Shown: positions 15,471-24,456 of the stretch, in pieces
How positions within the stretch are numbered: position 1 is the stretch's first letter
How the letters are laid out: each line of letters opens with the position of its first letter
Origin: Solibacillus cecembensis
GTDB lineage: Bacteria > Bacillota > Bacilli > Bacillales_A > Planococcaceae
Direction of reading: 5' to 3'
Assembly (NCBI RefSeq): GCF_001439635.1
Contig: NZ_LMBZ01000014.1
Coordinates: forward strand, 1,467 to 65,466
Length of the DNA: 64,000 nt
The notes under the pieces: model-generated
The model's database searches: none
Told to the model about the DNA's origin: nothing
Seen by the model: the letters and a program-made list of their open reading frames with translations, nothing else
Position numbers and translations under genes: made by a program

Positions 15471-15520
15471 TGACACGTAACACGTAGGACGTGCTAATGC
15501 CCGTTATTGCGGGATAAATT
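15471..15520. other. small double hairpin downstream of rlmN
   Basis: CACGT-AGG-ACGTG is followed by CCCG-TTATTG-CGGG without a T-tract. It sits between convergent rlmN and the heme operon. It could be processed RNA, a remnant of a repeat, or a weak bidirectional terminator. Not recognised. Confidence 0.3.
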
Positions 15521-15658
15521 GAATACAGAACTACTTAATTTGCAATCTGGTGAATTGTGATGATAATAACAATGGCTATAATCGAAAAGTTCCTATTAAT
15601 GAATTTCGGAAATTGTGGAATATCAAAAATATTAATATGCTTTTTACCATTTCACTTC

Positions 15659-16156
15659 TTATTTCTTTTTATCAATTACTACATGTGTTAATGTATCTTC
15701 GGCAAAATCAATGTCAAATGCTTTTCCGAAGCCTACAACATAGCGTCCTTTTAATGGTGTCAGTTCAAAGAGGGAGAAATCTAATGTGCGTAATAGCTGC
15801 ATCATTTTCTTGCTGTGAACCGTATCGAATGCTTCAAATATTTCTTCATGTCCTTCATTACCTAAGTTTTTAGGGGCACATTGAAAGCGAGCTCGTTCTG
15901 TTGCAAAGTGGTTTTGTGTAACTGCTTCATCTGCTACAAGTAATACATCGATTATTTCGTTTTGCTCAAGAAGTTGGTGATGTTCTGCGATATGACTTAC
16001 ATAAACATAAAATTTATTATTTACTTGGACAAATGCTGCTGAGCTGCTAAATGGTTGACCTTCTGGTGTAACAAAGCTTAATAATATACTTTTCTTGCGT
16101 TGTAAAAATGCTTCATAGTCTGTACGGATTTGATTTAAATCAATTGTTGTTTTCAT
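15659..16156 (-). CDS. HugZ-like heme-utilisation / PNPOx-fold protein
   Basis: The 165-residue protein has a split-barrel pyridoxamine-phosphate-oxidase-like fold (SFVTPEGQPFSSSAAFVQVNN, FYVYVSHIAEHHQLLEQN, ARFQCAP) as in HugZ-type heme oxygenases. It is the last gene of the heme-uptake operon, five bases after the ATPase gene, so it probably opens imported heme to release iron, replacing an IsdG-type enzyme. The ATG at 16156 is preferred over 16162 because AGGAG is correctly spaced. Substrate specificity is inferred from context. Confidence 0.8.
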   Translation of the reverse strand: MKTTIDLNQIRTDYEAFLQRKKSILLSFVTPEGQPFSSSAAFVQVNNKFYVYVSHIAEHHQLLEQNEIIDVLLVADEAVTQNHFATERARFQCAPKNLGNEGHEEIFEAFDTVHSKKMMQLLRTLDFSLFELTPLKGRYVVGFGKAFDIDFAEDTLTHVVIDKKK

Positions 16157-16166
16157 ATTCATTCTC

Positions 16167-16949
16167 CTAACTTCTTACGGTATTTTTTAATTGAATGCGA
16201 GGGGCAGTATCCCAAACGACATGCTGTATTTCTGCCTCCATTTTATACGTGGACTGGATCATCTGTTCAGTCATTACTTCCTCAGGTGTGCCTTTTTGTA
16301 CGCAGTGACCATCTTTAACAACGACAATTCGATCACTATAGCTAGATGCTTGATTAAGGTCATGAAGCACCATAACGACAGTCAAACCGGTTTCACGATT
16401 CAGCTCACGGACGAGTTCTAAAATTTCATGCTGATGGGCAATATCTAAATAAGTTGTTGGCTCATCAAGTAATAAAATTTCGGGCTTTTGAGCTAAAGCC
16501 ATGGCAATCCAAGCACGTTGAGATTCGCCACCAGATAGGGCAGCAATGGATTGATCTTGGTAATGGGTTAAATGTGTTTTCTCAAGTGCCCAATCGACTA
16601 TAGCGTAATCTTCATCGTTTAACCGTTCAAACCACTTTTTATGTGGATAGCGACCATAGGCTACTAAATTTCGAACCGTAATATCAGAAGGGGCTTGATT
16701 ACGCTGACTTAATATACACATTTTCTTTGCTATTTCTTTTGATGCTAAAGTGCGCATATTTTTTTGGTCGAACGTAATCGTACCTGAGCAATACGGAAGC
16801 ATGCGGGCAACGGCTTTTAAAATAGTTGATTTACCTGAGCCATTTGGTCCAATGATCGATAAGATTTCTCCTTTTTGAACATCAAATGAAAAATTATGGA
16901 CAACTTCTTTTTGCTCATAACGAATGGAAAGCTGTTCAATTTGTAACAT
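16167..16949 (-). CDS. heme/iron ABC transporter ATP-binding protein
   Basis: A 260-residue FecE/HmuV-type ATPase with Walker A GPNGSGKST (34-42), signature LSGGESQRAW, Walker B EILLLDEPTTYLD and the switch His in VLHDLNQ. Its start overlaps the stop of the permease gene, so the two are translated together. It powers uptake of the ligand delivered by the IsdE-like lipoprotein. Confidence 0.93.
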   Translation of the reverse strand: MLQIEQLSIRYEQKEVVHNFSFDVQKGEILSIIGPNGSGKSTILKAVARMLPYCSGTITFDQKNMRTLASKEIAKKMCILSQRNQAPSDITVRNLVAYGRYPHKKWFERLNDEDYAIVDWALEKTHLTHYQDQSIAALSGGESQRAWIAMALAQKPEILLLDEPTTYLDIAHQHEILELVRELNRETGLTVVMVLHDLNQASSYSDRIVVVKDGHCVQKGTPEEVMTEQMIQSTYKMEAEIQHVVWDTAPRIQLKNTVRS

Positions 16950-17938
16950 TAAAACGCCTTCTTTCTCATTAAGTATAAAAAGTAAGGACCACCAATAATA
17001 GCCATAATAATCCCTGCTGGAATATCGAGGGGAGCAAATAAAGTTCGCCCGACTGTATCGGCGACTAATACAAGGATAGCCCCCATAGCCATACTCATTG
17101 GCAGCATATATTTATAATCTGAGCCAACTAATAAACGCGCCATATGCGGAACAATTAAACCTACAAAACCAATCATCCCGATGGCTGCTACTGAAATGGC
17201 TGCTAAAAATACAGCTAAAATAGATAGAACAATACGAATCCGTGTTACATTTTCCCCTAAATTGACGGCTACTTGGTCTCCTAGACGGATAATATTTGCT
17301 TTTCTAATAGCGAATATTGATAAAATCCACCCAATAATGGCGTATACATAAATCATTTGAAGTGCAGAATGACCCTTTGCTGCTAGGCTACCATTTAGCC
17401 ATTGGACAGCTGAAGGAAGACGGTCACTATACATAATTGATAAAAAGCCAATAATCCCACCACATAAGGCATTGACTGCCACACCAGATAAAATAATGGT
17501 GATTGGGGTAATCCCAGACTTTCGCCATGCAAGTGCGTATACAATGCTTGCAGCAATAATGCCACCAACAAATGCGGCAATAGGAACGAGCTGTATATAT
17601 TCTGGTTTTGCTAGCATAATAAGTAATACAAATGCAGCGGCACCACTTGTCACGCCAGTAAGGCCGGGATCTGCAAGTGGATTGCCCATAACGGCTTGTA
17701 GTAATGCGCCTGAAATTGCGATGTTGGCTCCAATTATTAGTGCTAATAAAACACGTGGAAGACGAATATCCCAAACAATTGTCGTAAAAATCCCATCTTC
17801 ACGGCCATTCACAAGTGTTTTTAAAATATCTGGAATAGAAATATGTACGCTTCCAAATCCAATAGAGACAATTGTAAGTAGAAGTGCTAATACAAAGGTA
17901 ATGATAACAATTGCTCGGCTTCTTGTTGACTTTATCAT
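16949..17938 (-). CDS. isdF: heme/iron ABC transporter permease (FecCD family)
   Basis: A 329-residue membrane protein with about nine or ten hydrophobic segments and FecCD hallmarks: RLPRVLLALIIGANIAISGA, QAVMGNPLADPGLTG, GFVGLIVPHMAR and GRTLFAPLDIPAGI. Only one permease gene is present, so a homodimer is expected. The IsdF name follows from the IsdE-like partner encoded immediately upstream; a siderophore transporter cannot be fully excluded. Confidence 0.9.
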   Translation of the reverse strand: MIKSTRSRAIVIITFVLALLLTIVSIGFGSVHISIPDILKTLVNGREDGIFTTIVWDIRLPRVLLALIIGANIAISGALLQAVMGNPLADPGLTGVTSGAAAFVLLIMLAKPEYIQLVPIAAFVGGIIAASIVYALAWRKSGITPITIILSGVAVNALCGGIIGFLSIMYSDRLPSAVQWLNGSLAAKGHSALQMIYVYAIIGWILSIFAIRKANIIRLGDQVAVNLGENVTRIRIVLSILAVFLAAISVAAIGMIGFVGLIVPHMARLLVGSDYKYMLPMSMAMGAILVLVADTVGRTLFAPLDIPAGIIMAIIGGPYFLYLMRKKAF

Positions 17939-17953
17939 GAAATTTTCCTCATT

Positions 17954-18943
17954 CTATTGATAGAAATAATCAGCAATTGTTGTTAATGCTGTGTCGACAT
18001 TCGCAATGGATGTCACCCCGAAAATACTGTAATCAAGGAGGTGGATTTTATCATTTTTATAGGCTGATAATTGTGTCCATGCACTATTTTTAGCAATTTC
18101 CTGTTTGAATTTATCTTCATTTGCTCCGTGATCACCTGAAGCTAACACAAAAATCATATCAGGATCGGCAACAACAATTTCTTCTAAATTAAGTGTTGAG
18201 TATGTTGAATCTGTTTTTAAAATAGATGTCGCGATATTTTCTGCGCCGAGACGCTCTACTAGGCTACCTAAATAAGATTTATCGTTCATTACCATAAATG
18301 AATCCGATGTACCAATTACTAACATAACAGAAGGCAGTTCTTTACCAGCAGCTTGTTTTTCTAATTCTTGCTCTTTAGCTACAATTGTTTGCATAATTTC
18401 ATTCATTTCTTTTTCCTTGCCGAAATATGTACCTAAAACTTTAAAGCTTAATTTTAAGTCTTCATATGAATCAGTTGGTAAATAAGCTGTAGGTAAATTC
18501 ATACCTTCTAAAGCTTTATCAAGCGATTCTTGTAATGATGCAGCACCGACAATTAATTCGGTTTGTAGATTTGAAATGACTTCTAAATCTGGAGCCATTG
18601 GTGAACCTACTCGAGTAACAGAGTCAAAATCAGTTGGAATTGGATTTGTTGAAGTCGGAACACCTACAGGAACAATGTTTAATAGGTGAAGCATTTCTGT
18701 TAAAGGAACCGAAGTTGTAACAATTTTGCCCGGTACCGTTTTAGGAAAAGCGGCTAAAGCTTCTTGGAAAGCTTTTTCGTCTACACCATCTTCAAACGTG
18801 TTTGTGCTTACATGATTTTCTTTCGTTTGTTGTTCTTGTGTATTTGATTCAGCCGATCCCACATTATCTATTTCATTTTCAGAACAGCCATAAAGGGCCA
18901 AAGTAAGTGCTGCTACCATACTGATACTTGCAAACCTTTTCAT
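17954..18943 (-). CDS. isdE: IsdE-like heme-binding lipoprotein
   Basis: A lipoprotein signal ends at C20 (LALYGC). A periplasmic-binding fold follows, with the IsdE landmarks VGSPMAPD (M116, matching the axial Met of IsdE), DKSYLGSLVERLG and H272, which aligns by context with the axial His. These ligands favour heme over siderophore binding. GGAGGCG precedes the ATG. It is the first gene of the operon, behind two Fur boxes, and receives heme at the membrane for the permease/ATPase pair. Confidence 0.85.
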   Translation of the reverse strand: MKRFASISMVAALTLALYGCSENEIDNVGSAESNTQEQQTKENHVSTNTFEDGVDEKAFQEALAAFPKTVPGKIVTTSVPLTEMLHLLNIVPVGVPTSTNPIPTDFDSVTRVGSPMAPDLEVISNLQTELIVGAASLQESLDKALEGMNLPTAYLPTDSYEDLKLSFKVLGTYFGKEKEMNEIMQTIVAKEQELEKQAAGKELPSVMLVIGTSDSFMVMNDKSYLGSLVERLGAENIATSILKTDSTYSTLNLEEIVVADPDMIFVLASGDHGANEDKFKQEIAKNSAWTQLSAYKNDKIHLLDYSIFGVTSIANVDTALTTIADYFYQ

Positions 18944-18961
18944 AATTACGCCTCCATTAAT

Positions 18962-19038
18962 TGATAATGATTTTCAATATCAATTAATATTAGCAAAGAC
19001 AATTGAGAATATCAATATGTAATTGAGAATTATTTTCA
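18962..19038 (-). promoter_or_regulatory. Fur boxes of the heme operon
   Basis: TGATAATGATTTTCA (18962-18976) matches the 7-1-7 Fur consensus TGATAATNATTATCA at all but one position, and TGAGAATTATTTTCA (19024-19038) at all but two. They lie 20-95 bases upstream of the isdE-like ATG, so iron-dependent repression is expected. Confidence 0.8.
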
Positions 19039-19044
19039 AAGAGT

Positions 19045-19362
19045 TCAATTTACGAAAGGAACTATTAGATATAATCGAGACAAAAGTAAAAACTTTTTGT
19101 GATTTACAGAATTATTGGATAGTGAAAGACAAGTTTGTGCATTATACTATTTAGAAATAAAGTGTATAATTTTCAGTGAAGCGATTATTTTTCAAGAAAT
19201 TTTTGTTATAGCTTTTTGTAGCGAAATACGTAGATTTCCGATAAAATTAAGGTAGATATTAAAGGAAAAAAATAGTGAATATATATTGGAATTAAAAAAA
19301 GATTAAGCGGCGTTTTTAATACAATAACAAGTACATAAAGCAAAGAGAGAGTAGGGAAATGA
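19045..19362. other. gene-free stretch before nagB
   Basis: I see no coding potential, strong hairpin or operator here. The nagB ribosome-binding region (GAGAGAGTAGGGA) closes it; the nagB promoter should lie in this interval. Confidence 0.4.
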
Positions 19363-20097
19363 ATGGCAAGTGTGAATACAAATATGAAGTGGATTGAAGC
19401 GGCAAGTTATGAAGAAATGAGCAAAATGGGTGCGGCTATTTTTAAAGAGCAATTAAAGCAAGTGAAGACAAGTGTTTTTGGAATGGCAACGGGGAGTACA
19501 CCTGAAGGCTTATACAAAGAGTTAGTAAAGGCGTACGAAGCTGGAGAATTATCATTTGCTGAGGCAAAGTCATTTAACTTAGATGAATATATTGGGATTA
19601 CACCTGAAAATAAAGCTAGTTATCATTACTTTATGGATGAAAATTTATTCGCTCATATCGATATGAAGCGTGAAAATATTCATGTGCCAGCGGGTAGTTC
19701 AGAGGATATAGAAAAAACGGCTACAGATTATGATGCGGCAATTGCTACTGCGGGTGGTATTGATATTCAATTATTAGGAATTGGTGTGAATGGTCATATC
19801 GGATTTAATGAGCCGGGCACAGCGTTTGAGTTAGGGACAAATGTGGTCGAACTCACACAATCAACACGTGAGGCCAATCAAATTTATTTTGATTCAATTG
19901 ATGATGTTCCAACACATGCAATTACGATGGGGATTCAAACAATCATGAATGCCAAAAAAGTAGTGCTTTTAATTTCAGGTGCATCAAAGCAAGAAGCGTA
20001 TGAACGTTTACACAGTGGTGAGATCACAACGGACTTCCCAGCAAGCGCGTTACACAATCATAAAGATGTGACTGTCATTTATACAGGCGTAAAATAA
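19363..20097 (+). CDS. nagB: glucosamine-6-phosphate deaminase
   Basis: A 244-residue NagB of normal Firmicute length. It converts glucosamine-6-P to fructose-6-P and ammonia, feeding amino-sugar carbon into glycolysis. Family motifs are MATGSTPEGLYKEL, NLDEYIG and LLGIGVNGHIGFNEPG, which contains the catalytic His. No nagA or nagR is adjacent, so the gene stands alone between the heme operon and ldcA. The start is the ATG after GTAGGGAAATGA. Confidence 0.95.
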   Translation: MASVNTNMKWIEAASYEEMSKMGAAIFKEQLKQVKTSVFGMATGSTPEGLYKELVKAYEAGELSFAEAKSFNLDEYIGITPENKASYHYFMDENLFAHIDMKRENIHVPAGSSEDIEKTATDYDAAIATAGGIDIQLLGIGVNGHIGFNEPGTAFELGTNVVELTQSTREANQIYFDSIDDVPTHAITMGIQTIMNAKKVVLLISGASKQEAYERLHSGEITTDFPASALHNHKDVTVIYTGVK

Positions 20098-20105
20098 TAA
20101 CAGTG

Positions 20106-20137
20106 AAAAAGGAGTGCCTCAATATGCACTCCTTTTC
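20106..20137 (+). terminator. terminator of nagB
   Basis: AAAAAGGAGTGC pairs with GCACTCCTTTT, followed by a short T-rich tail, nine bases after the stop codon. Confidence 0.85.
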
Positions 20138-20194
20138 TTATTCGATTATTTAACTATGATACAATAGCCATGAAAGTAAAAGGAGGCAATCATT

Positions 20195-21106
20195 ATGAAA
20201 ATTCGTCCTGCCAGATTACAAAATGGGGATACTGTAGGGCTTGTTGCACTCAGCAGCCCTTTAAATATGGATAGTCTTGGGCAACAATTAGCATTTTTAG
20301 ATGAATTAGGATTACGCTATAAGCTAGGAAATACGATACAGCCGTATGAAGGCTATTTAGCGGGTACGGATGCAGAGCGTGTACAAGATTTACATGCGAT
20401 GATTCAAGATCCAGAAGTGAAGGCCATTTTTTGCGTAAAAGGTGGTTACGGCTTAGGTCGAATTATTGATAAAATTAGCTACCCATTAATTGAAGAAAAT
20501 CCGAAAATTATTTGGGGCTTTTCAGATGTGACACTTCTACATACAGCGGTCAATGACTATGCAAACTTAGTAACATTCCACGGACCGATGTTAGCTCGCT
20601 CTAAAGGGGAGTTAGATACATTATCGAAAAAAATGTTCCAACAGCTTTTCACGCCGATTGAAATTCAGTATGATGAACAAATTTCACCGTTACGTACCAT
20701 TGTTGAGGGCACGGTTAGAGGCGAAATGATAGGTGGTAACTTAAATCGTATTGTTAGTACGATAGGTACGAAGTTTGAACCAGATATGCGCGGGAAAATC
20801 CTTTTATTAGAAGATATTGGGGAGTCATTGGAGCAAATTGACGGGATGTTGAACCATTTGCGTTTAGCAAGAAAGCTCGAGCAAGTTGCTGGATTTGTTA
20901 TTGGGATTTTTAAACTGCCAAGTCCAACTGAAACAGAGGAAGATGTTATCCAATTGTTAGCGCATTATTTAAAACCGCTGAACAAACCGGCTTTAGCAGG
21001 CTTCCAAATCGGTCACTGTGAACCAAATATAGGAATCCCACTCGGTGTAGATGTCATATTAGATGCTAATGAAAAAACATTGCGCATATTACCTGGTGTA
21101 GAATAA
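20195..21106 (+). CDS. ldcA: LD-carboxypeptidase (muramoyltetrapeptide carboxypeptidase)
   Basis: A 303-residue S66-family serine peptidase that removes the terminal D-Ala from tetrapeptides during murein recycling. The nucleophile is S110 in IIWGFSDVT; ILLLEDIGE carries the Glu and GFQIGHCEPN the His of the triad. AAAGGAGGC precedes the ATG. There is no signal peptide, so it acts in the cytoplasm. Its own terminator follows. Confidence 0.92.
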   Translation: MKIRPARLQNGDTVGLVALSSPLNMDSLGQQLAFLDELGLRYKLGNTIQPYEGYLAGTDAERVQDLHAMIQDPEVKAIFCVKGGYGLGRIIDKISYPLIEENPKIIWGFSDVTLLHTAVNDYANLVTFHGPMLARSKGELDTLSKKMFQQLFTPIEIQYDEQISPLRTIVEGTVRGEMIGGNLNRIVSTIGTKFEPDMRGKILLLEDIGESLEQIDGMLNHLRLARKLEQVAGFVIGIFKLPSPTETEEDVIQLLAHYLKPLNKPALAGFQIGHCEPNIGIPLGVDVILDANEKTLRILPGVE

Positions 21107-21136
21107 CTCTTAATTTTTCCTATTTAGCACATAAGA

Positions 21137-21169
21137 AAGGACCTACCTCACAGTGTGTGGTAGGTCCTT
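21137..21169 (+). terminator. terminator of ldcA
   Basis: AAGGACCTACC pairs perfectly with GGTAGGTCCTT and is followed by TCTC; strong stem, modest T-tail. Confidence 0.75.
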
Positions 21170-21172
21170 CTC

Positions 21173-21322
21173 AATAACGAGTGTAAAAGGAAAATCATCA
21201 TCTAATTGTTGTTTGCTTTTACAATAGTTGGTCATTGGTAAAAGGTAACAGCGGTAAATGTTAAAAAGTAATTGGTTTTCTCAGCTAGTTTTGCTTGAAA
21301 GGCAAAGGATACACTCGTTATT
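21173..21322. repeat. 150-base segment bounded by 13-bp inverted repeats
   Basis: AATAACGAGTGTA at 21173 and TACACTCGTTATT at 21310 are exact reverse complements enclosing about 124 bases without coding potential. A CTCGGT/ACCGAG hairpin follows at once. It may be a miniature mobile element or a long-range RNA stem. Confidence 0.4.
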
Positions 21323-21361
21323 TCTCGGTTTGGAGTCTCACCGCACCGAGTAGGAATTAAT

Positions 21362-21558
21362 AATTATGCCTCGGCATAATTGCGTCTAGAATCGGCTTTG
21401 TGCTTAGGCCTGCACGATGCAGGTCAGTTAGCCGTTGTCGCATGGATGCGACGTACTTAGGCTAACATCCTTAAAAGAACTCTTTTCCGATTCTGTGACA
21501 TCCACCGGAGGTTTAACTTTTTTCAGCAGTTGTCCAAACAACTGCTGAAAAAAGTTTA
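21362..21558. repeat. composite palindromic repeat, copy A
   Basis: Ordered parts are hairpin AATTATGC/GCATAATT, GAATCGG (21389) pairing with CCGATTC (21487), the block GTGACATCCACCGG, and a 19-bp perfect hairpin (21515-21556). Copy B at 57389 has the same order with a short insert. Copy A carries in its large loop a 23-base sequence and a two-hairpin module also found in the serA leader. The last hairpin abuts the TAA of the minus-strand gene at 21556 and may terminate it. Confidence 0.75.
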
Positions 21559-22065
21559 AAAATATTTGCTATCATCAAATTCAATTTCAACTTGATAGTT
21601 TTTTGCATTAATTAAGTTGGATAAACGATGCGCTTCTTTTTCAAGTTCATTTGATTGATTGCGATAGTGCGTTGGGTCAAAGAGTGCAACATTATAAAGA
21701 ACTGTTTCACCAGAGCTGTGATAATAGGATTCTTTTTCAGACATCCCAAGCTGCTTGCAAAAAGCCGCTTCTGCACGTAATTGTATCGCGAGTTCAATGG
21801 CTTCTACAACAGGCATGACCTCATCTTTGAATGAAATCGTATTGTCAATGTTTGCACGATAAATAAGAGCATCTAGCTTACGAGAATCTTTTCGAATATC
21901 CTTTAGCTCTGCTTCGATCATTTCAAGCGAATATTCAGGTTTAACAGGCTGTTCCCCTTTTTCAATAATCGTATGAGACACTTGGTGAACAGAGGAAGTC
22001 AATTCTTGAATCTTTTTCGTTAAAATACTTTTTAACTTTACAGCTTCTGCTAAATTAATTGCCAT
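21556..22065 (-). CDS. DIP1984-like family protein
   Basis: A 169-residue, mostly helical cytoplasmic protein. The opening AEAVKLKSILTKKIQEL and the later LDALIYRANIDNTI fit the DIP1984-like family (sometimes labelled septicolysin-like), whose function is unknown. AAGGAGTGATTTAG precedes the ATG. It follows the B3/4-domain gene by 12 bases and is probably cotranscribed. Copy A of the palindromic repeat starts at its stop codon. Confidence 0.7.
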   Translation of the reverse strand: MAINLAEAVKLKSILTKKIQELTSSVHQVSHTIIEKGEQPVKPEYSLEMIEAELKDIRKDSRKLDALIYRANIDNTISFKDEVMPVVEAIELAIQLRAEAAFCKQLGMSEKESYYHSSGETVLYNVALFDPTHYRNQSNELEKEAHRLSNLINAKNYQVEIEFDDSKYF

Positions 22066-22077
22066 CTAAATCACTCC

Positions 22078-22767
22078 TTAATATGTAATTGATTGGTTGT
22101 GAATGGATAGCAGAGAGACTTTAAAATCCCCGCCATTTACTTGTGTAAACATTTTACCAGCTGATGCAAGCAATTGCTCACATTCATCGGCAGATAATGA
22201 AGGACGTAAATAAAATATTTGCAGCGCATCCGTTGTTTTTTCGGTAACCGCTGTGCGACTTGAATCTACAAACGGACTGCCAAAAGCGCCTAGCTCATCT
22301 TTTGAGTAAAGAATGTTTGTTAATGCATTGTACCGACCATTCAACCCTTCATAGCCTGTATTTTCATCCCCTAGTGCGATTTCGATTGGACCTTGAATAT
22401 TCGCCACATCGTAAATACCAATTGGAATTTCATATTGCAATGAAAAGAAATTATTCAAATCAACAGCCGAATGAAAAGGGGTTAAATAATTTTGCTTTGC
22501 GATACGGCGCATAAGGCTTTCCGCGGAATGACGGTAGCGGTTTGGATCTGCACCAAAAAACTTCCAAAGCTTGCGCCATTCTTGAATGCCAGGGCGTTCG
22601 GTTAATGGACTTTCTTGCAAGTCTAAAAATAAATGCTCTTGATAAAGCTGTGTGCGCCCTTTAATCATTTGAGGAGATTCTGCCACAACAATTTTGTTAT
22701 AATGAATAAGACCAATTTTGAACTGGTCATTCATAGTGAATAGTGATTGATTGATTGTAATATTCAT
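22078..22767 (-). CDS. B3/B4 tRNA-binding domain protein
   Basis: The 229-residue protein matches the free-standing B3/4 domain related to the editing domain of phenylalanyl-tRNA synthetase beta (WRKLWKFFGADPNRYRHSAE, then VDLNNFFSLQYEIPIGIYDV). A proofreading or amino-acid-binding role is suggested for the family but not proved. The ATG at 22767 is favoured because AACAGGTG lies six bases upstream; an in-frame GTG at 22776 is inside that site. Confidence 0.8.
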   Translation of the reverse strand: MNITINQSLFTMNDQFKIGLIHYNKIVVAESPQMIKGRTQLYQEHLFLDLQESPLTERPGIQEWRKLWKFFGADPNRYRHSAESLMRRIAKQNYLTPFHSAVDLNNFFSLQYEIPIGIYDVANIQGPIEIALGDENTGYEGLNGRYNALTNILYSKDELGAFGSPFVDSSRTAVTEKTTDALQIFYLRPSLSADECEQLLASAGKMFTQVNGGDFKVSLLSIHNQSITY

Positions 22768-22826
22768 ATACATCACCTGTTTAATTTATAGTTAACTAAT
22801 TGTACCATTTGTAAGGAGAGAATAAA

Positions 22827-23975
22827 ATGAAAGTCCATCAGCTTCAGGCTGAATTAATCGAATATGCAAAATCAATCGGTGTCGATAAAATAGGTTTTAC
22901 AACTGCTGCTCCTTTTCATGAGCTGAAAAACCGTTTGCGCCGTCAGCAAGAGCTTGGCTTTCAGTCAGGTTTTGAGGAGTCTGATGTGGAGCTTCGTACA
23001 GAACCTTTACAATTACTGGACGGAGCAGAAAGTATAGTGGCAATTGCACTTGCATATCCTTCGCGTATGAATGATGCTCCTCAAGGAAAAAAGGGAGCGC
23101 GCAGAGGAATTTTTTGCCGCGCATCTTGGGGTGTTGATTATCATACGGCAGTACGCGAACGGCTTCAATTGATTGAGGCTTGGCTGCAAGAACGTGTGCC
23201 TACTGTGAAAACGAAATCCATGGTTGATACAGGGGAGCTTGTGGACCGTGCCGTTGCACAGCGCGCGGGAATTGGTTGGAGTGGGAAAAATTGTTCGATT
23301 ATTACACCTGAATTCGGCTCCTATGTTTATTTAGGCGAAATTATGACGAACATCCCGTTTGCACCAGATACGCCGATGGAAGATGAGTGCGGGGAATGTA
23401 CGCTATGTATCGATGTTTGTCCAACAGGCGCGATTGTAGCACCTGGACAGCTGAATTCCCAACGTTGCATCGCCTTTTTAACACAAACAAAAGGCTTTTT
23501 GCCGGATGAATTTCGTGCAAAAATTGGGAACCGAATATATGGTTGTGATACTTGCCAAACTGTTTGCCCGAAAAATAAAGGGAAGCTCAATTGGATTCAT
23601 GATGAATTTACACCCGATCCAGAGCTAGCCAAACCTTTACTGCAGCCGTTATTAACGATTTCTAATAAAGAATTTAAAGCGAAGTTCGGTCATGTATCGG
23701 GTTCTTGGCGTGGGAAAAAACCCATTCAACGAAACGCGATTTTAGCGTTGGCTCATTTTAAGGAAGAAAATGCAGTGCCTGATTTAATTGAGCTCATGAT
23801 GAAAGATACACGTCCTGTTATACGCGGTACTGCTGCGTGGGCAATCGGTAAAATTGGGTCAGAAGGTGCGAACGATGCATTACTGGCAGCTCAAATGAAA
23901 GAACAAGACGAAGAAGTGCTAGCAGAAATTGATAAAGGGCTAGCCATGTTAAAAAATGCAGAGAGAAGGATATAA
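22827..23975 (+). CDS. queG: epoxyqueuosine reductase
   Basis: A 382-residue cobalamin and iron-sulfur enzyme for the last step of queuosine synthesis in tRNA. Two 4Fe-4S clusters are bound by C188-x2-C191-x2-C194-x3-C198 and by C214, C240, C243 and C247. D134 (MVDTGELVDRA) is the catalytic acid of the family. HEAT-like repeats fill the carboxy end (IRGTAAWAIGKIGSEGA). TAAGGAGAG precedes the ATG. trmL follows two bases later, so both form a tRNA wobble-base modification operon. Confidence 0.95.
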   Translation: MKVHQLQAELIEYAKSIGVDKIGFTTAAPFHELKNRLRRQQELGFQSGFEESDVELRTEPLQLLDGAESIVAIALAYPSRMNDAPQGKKGARRGIFCRASWGVDYHTAVRERLQLIEAWLQERVPTVKTKSMVDTGELVDRAVAQRAGIGWSGKNCSIITPEFGSYVYLGEIMTNIPFAPDTPMEDECGECTLCIDVCPTGAIVAPGQLNSQRCIAFLTQTKGFLPDEFRAKIGNRIYGCDTCQTVCPKNKGKLNWIHDEFTPDPELAKPLLQPLLTISNKEFKAKFGHVSGSWRGKKPIQRNAILALAHFKEENAVPDLIELMMKDTRPVIRGTAAWAIGKIGSEGANDALLAAQMKEQDEEVLAEIDKGLAMLKNAERRI

Positions 23976-23977
23976 GA

Positions 23978-24451
23978 GTGCCAAATCATATTGTTTTATA
24001 TCAACCAGAAATTCCAGCAAATACAGGAAATATTGCAAGAACATGTGCCGGGACAAATACATCGCTACATTTAATCCGTCCATTAGGCTTTTCAACAGAT
24101 GATAAAATGTTGAAACGTGCTGGACTCGATTACTGGGAGCATGTTAATGTCGTGTACCATGATTCATTAGAGGATTTTATTGAATATAGTAAAGACGGCG
24201 ATGTTTATTTAATTGAAACGTATAGCGATGAGCCGTTTACAACACATGATTTTAGTGATGTTACACGGGATATTTACTTTATGTTCGGCAGAGAAACGAC
24301 AGGATTACCAAAAGATTTCGCCGAGCAGCGTGCCAATATGTGCTTACGTATTCCACAGAGTGATCATATTCGTTCGTTGAATTTATCGAATACCGCAGCG
24401 ATTGTCATTTATGAAGCATTACGTCAGCAAAATTATCCAGGGTTAAAATAA
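23978..24451 (+). CDS. trmL: tRNA (cytidine/uridine-34 2'-O) methyltransferase TrmL
   Basis: A 157-residue SPOUT methyltransferase that methylates the 2'-OH of wobble C/U34 in tRNA-Leu isoacceptors. Motifs are PEIPANTGNIARTCAG, MFGRETTGLP and RSLNLSNTAAIVIYE. The start is GTG, two bases after queG, with AGAAGGATATAAGA as the binding site. Confidence 0.95.
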   Translation: MPNHIVLYQPEIPANTGNIARTCAGTNTSLHLIRPLGFSTDDKMLKRAGLDYWEHVNVVYHDSLEDFIEYSKDGDVYLIETYSDEPFTTHDFSDVTRDIYFMFGRETTGLPKDFAEQRANMCLRIPQSDHIRSLNLSNTAAIVIYEALRQQNYPGLK

Positions 24452-24456
24452 AAAGG

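Noticed and set aside
21362..21558. tRNA-like or riboswitch identity for copy A of the repeat
   Set aside because: No tRNA consensus and no known aptamer core; a second copy with the same layout at 57389 shows it is a dispersed repeat.
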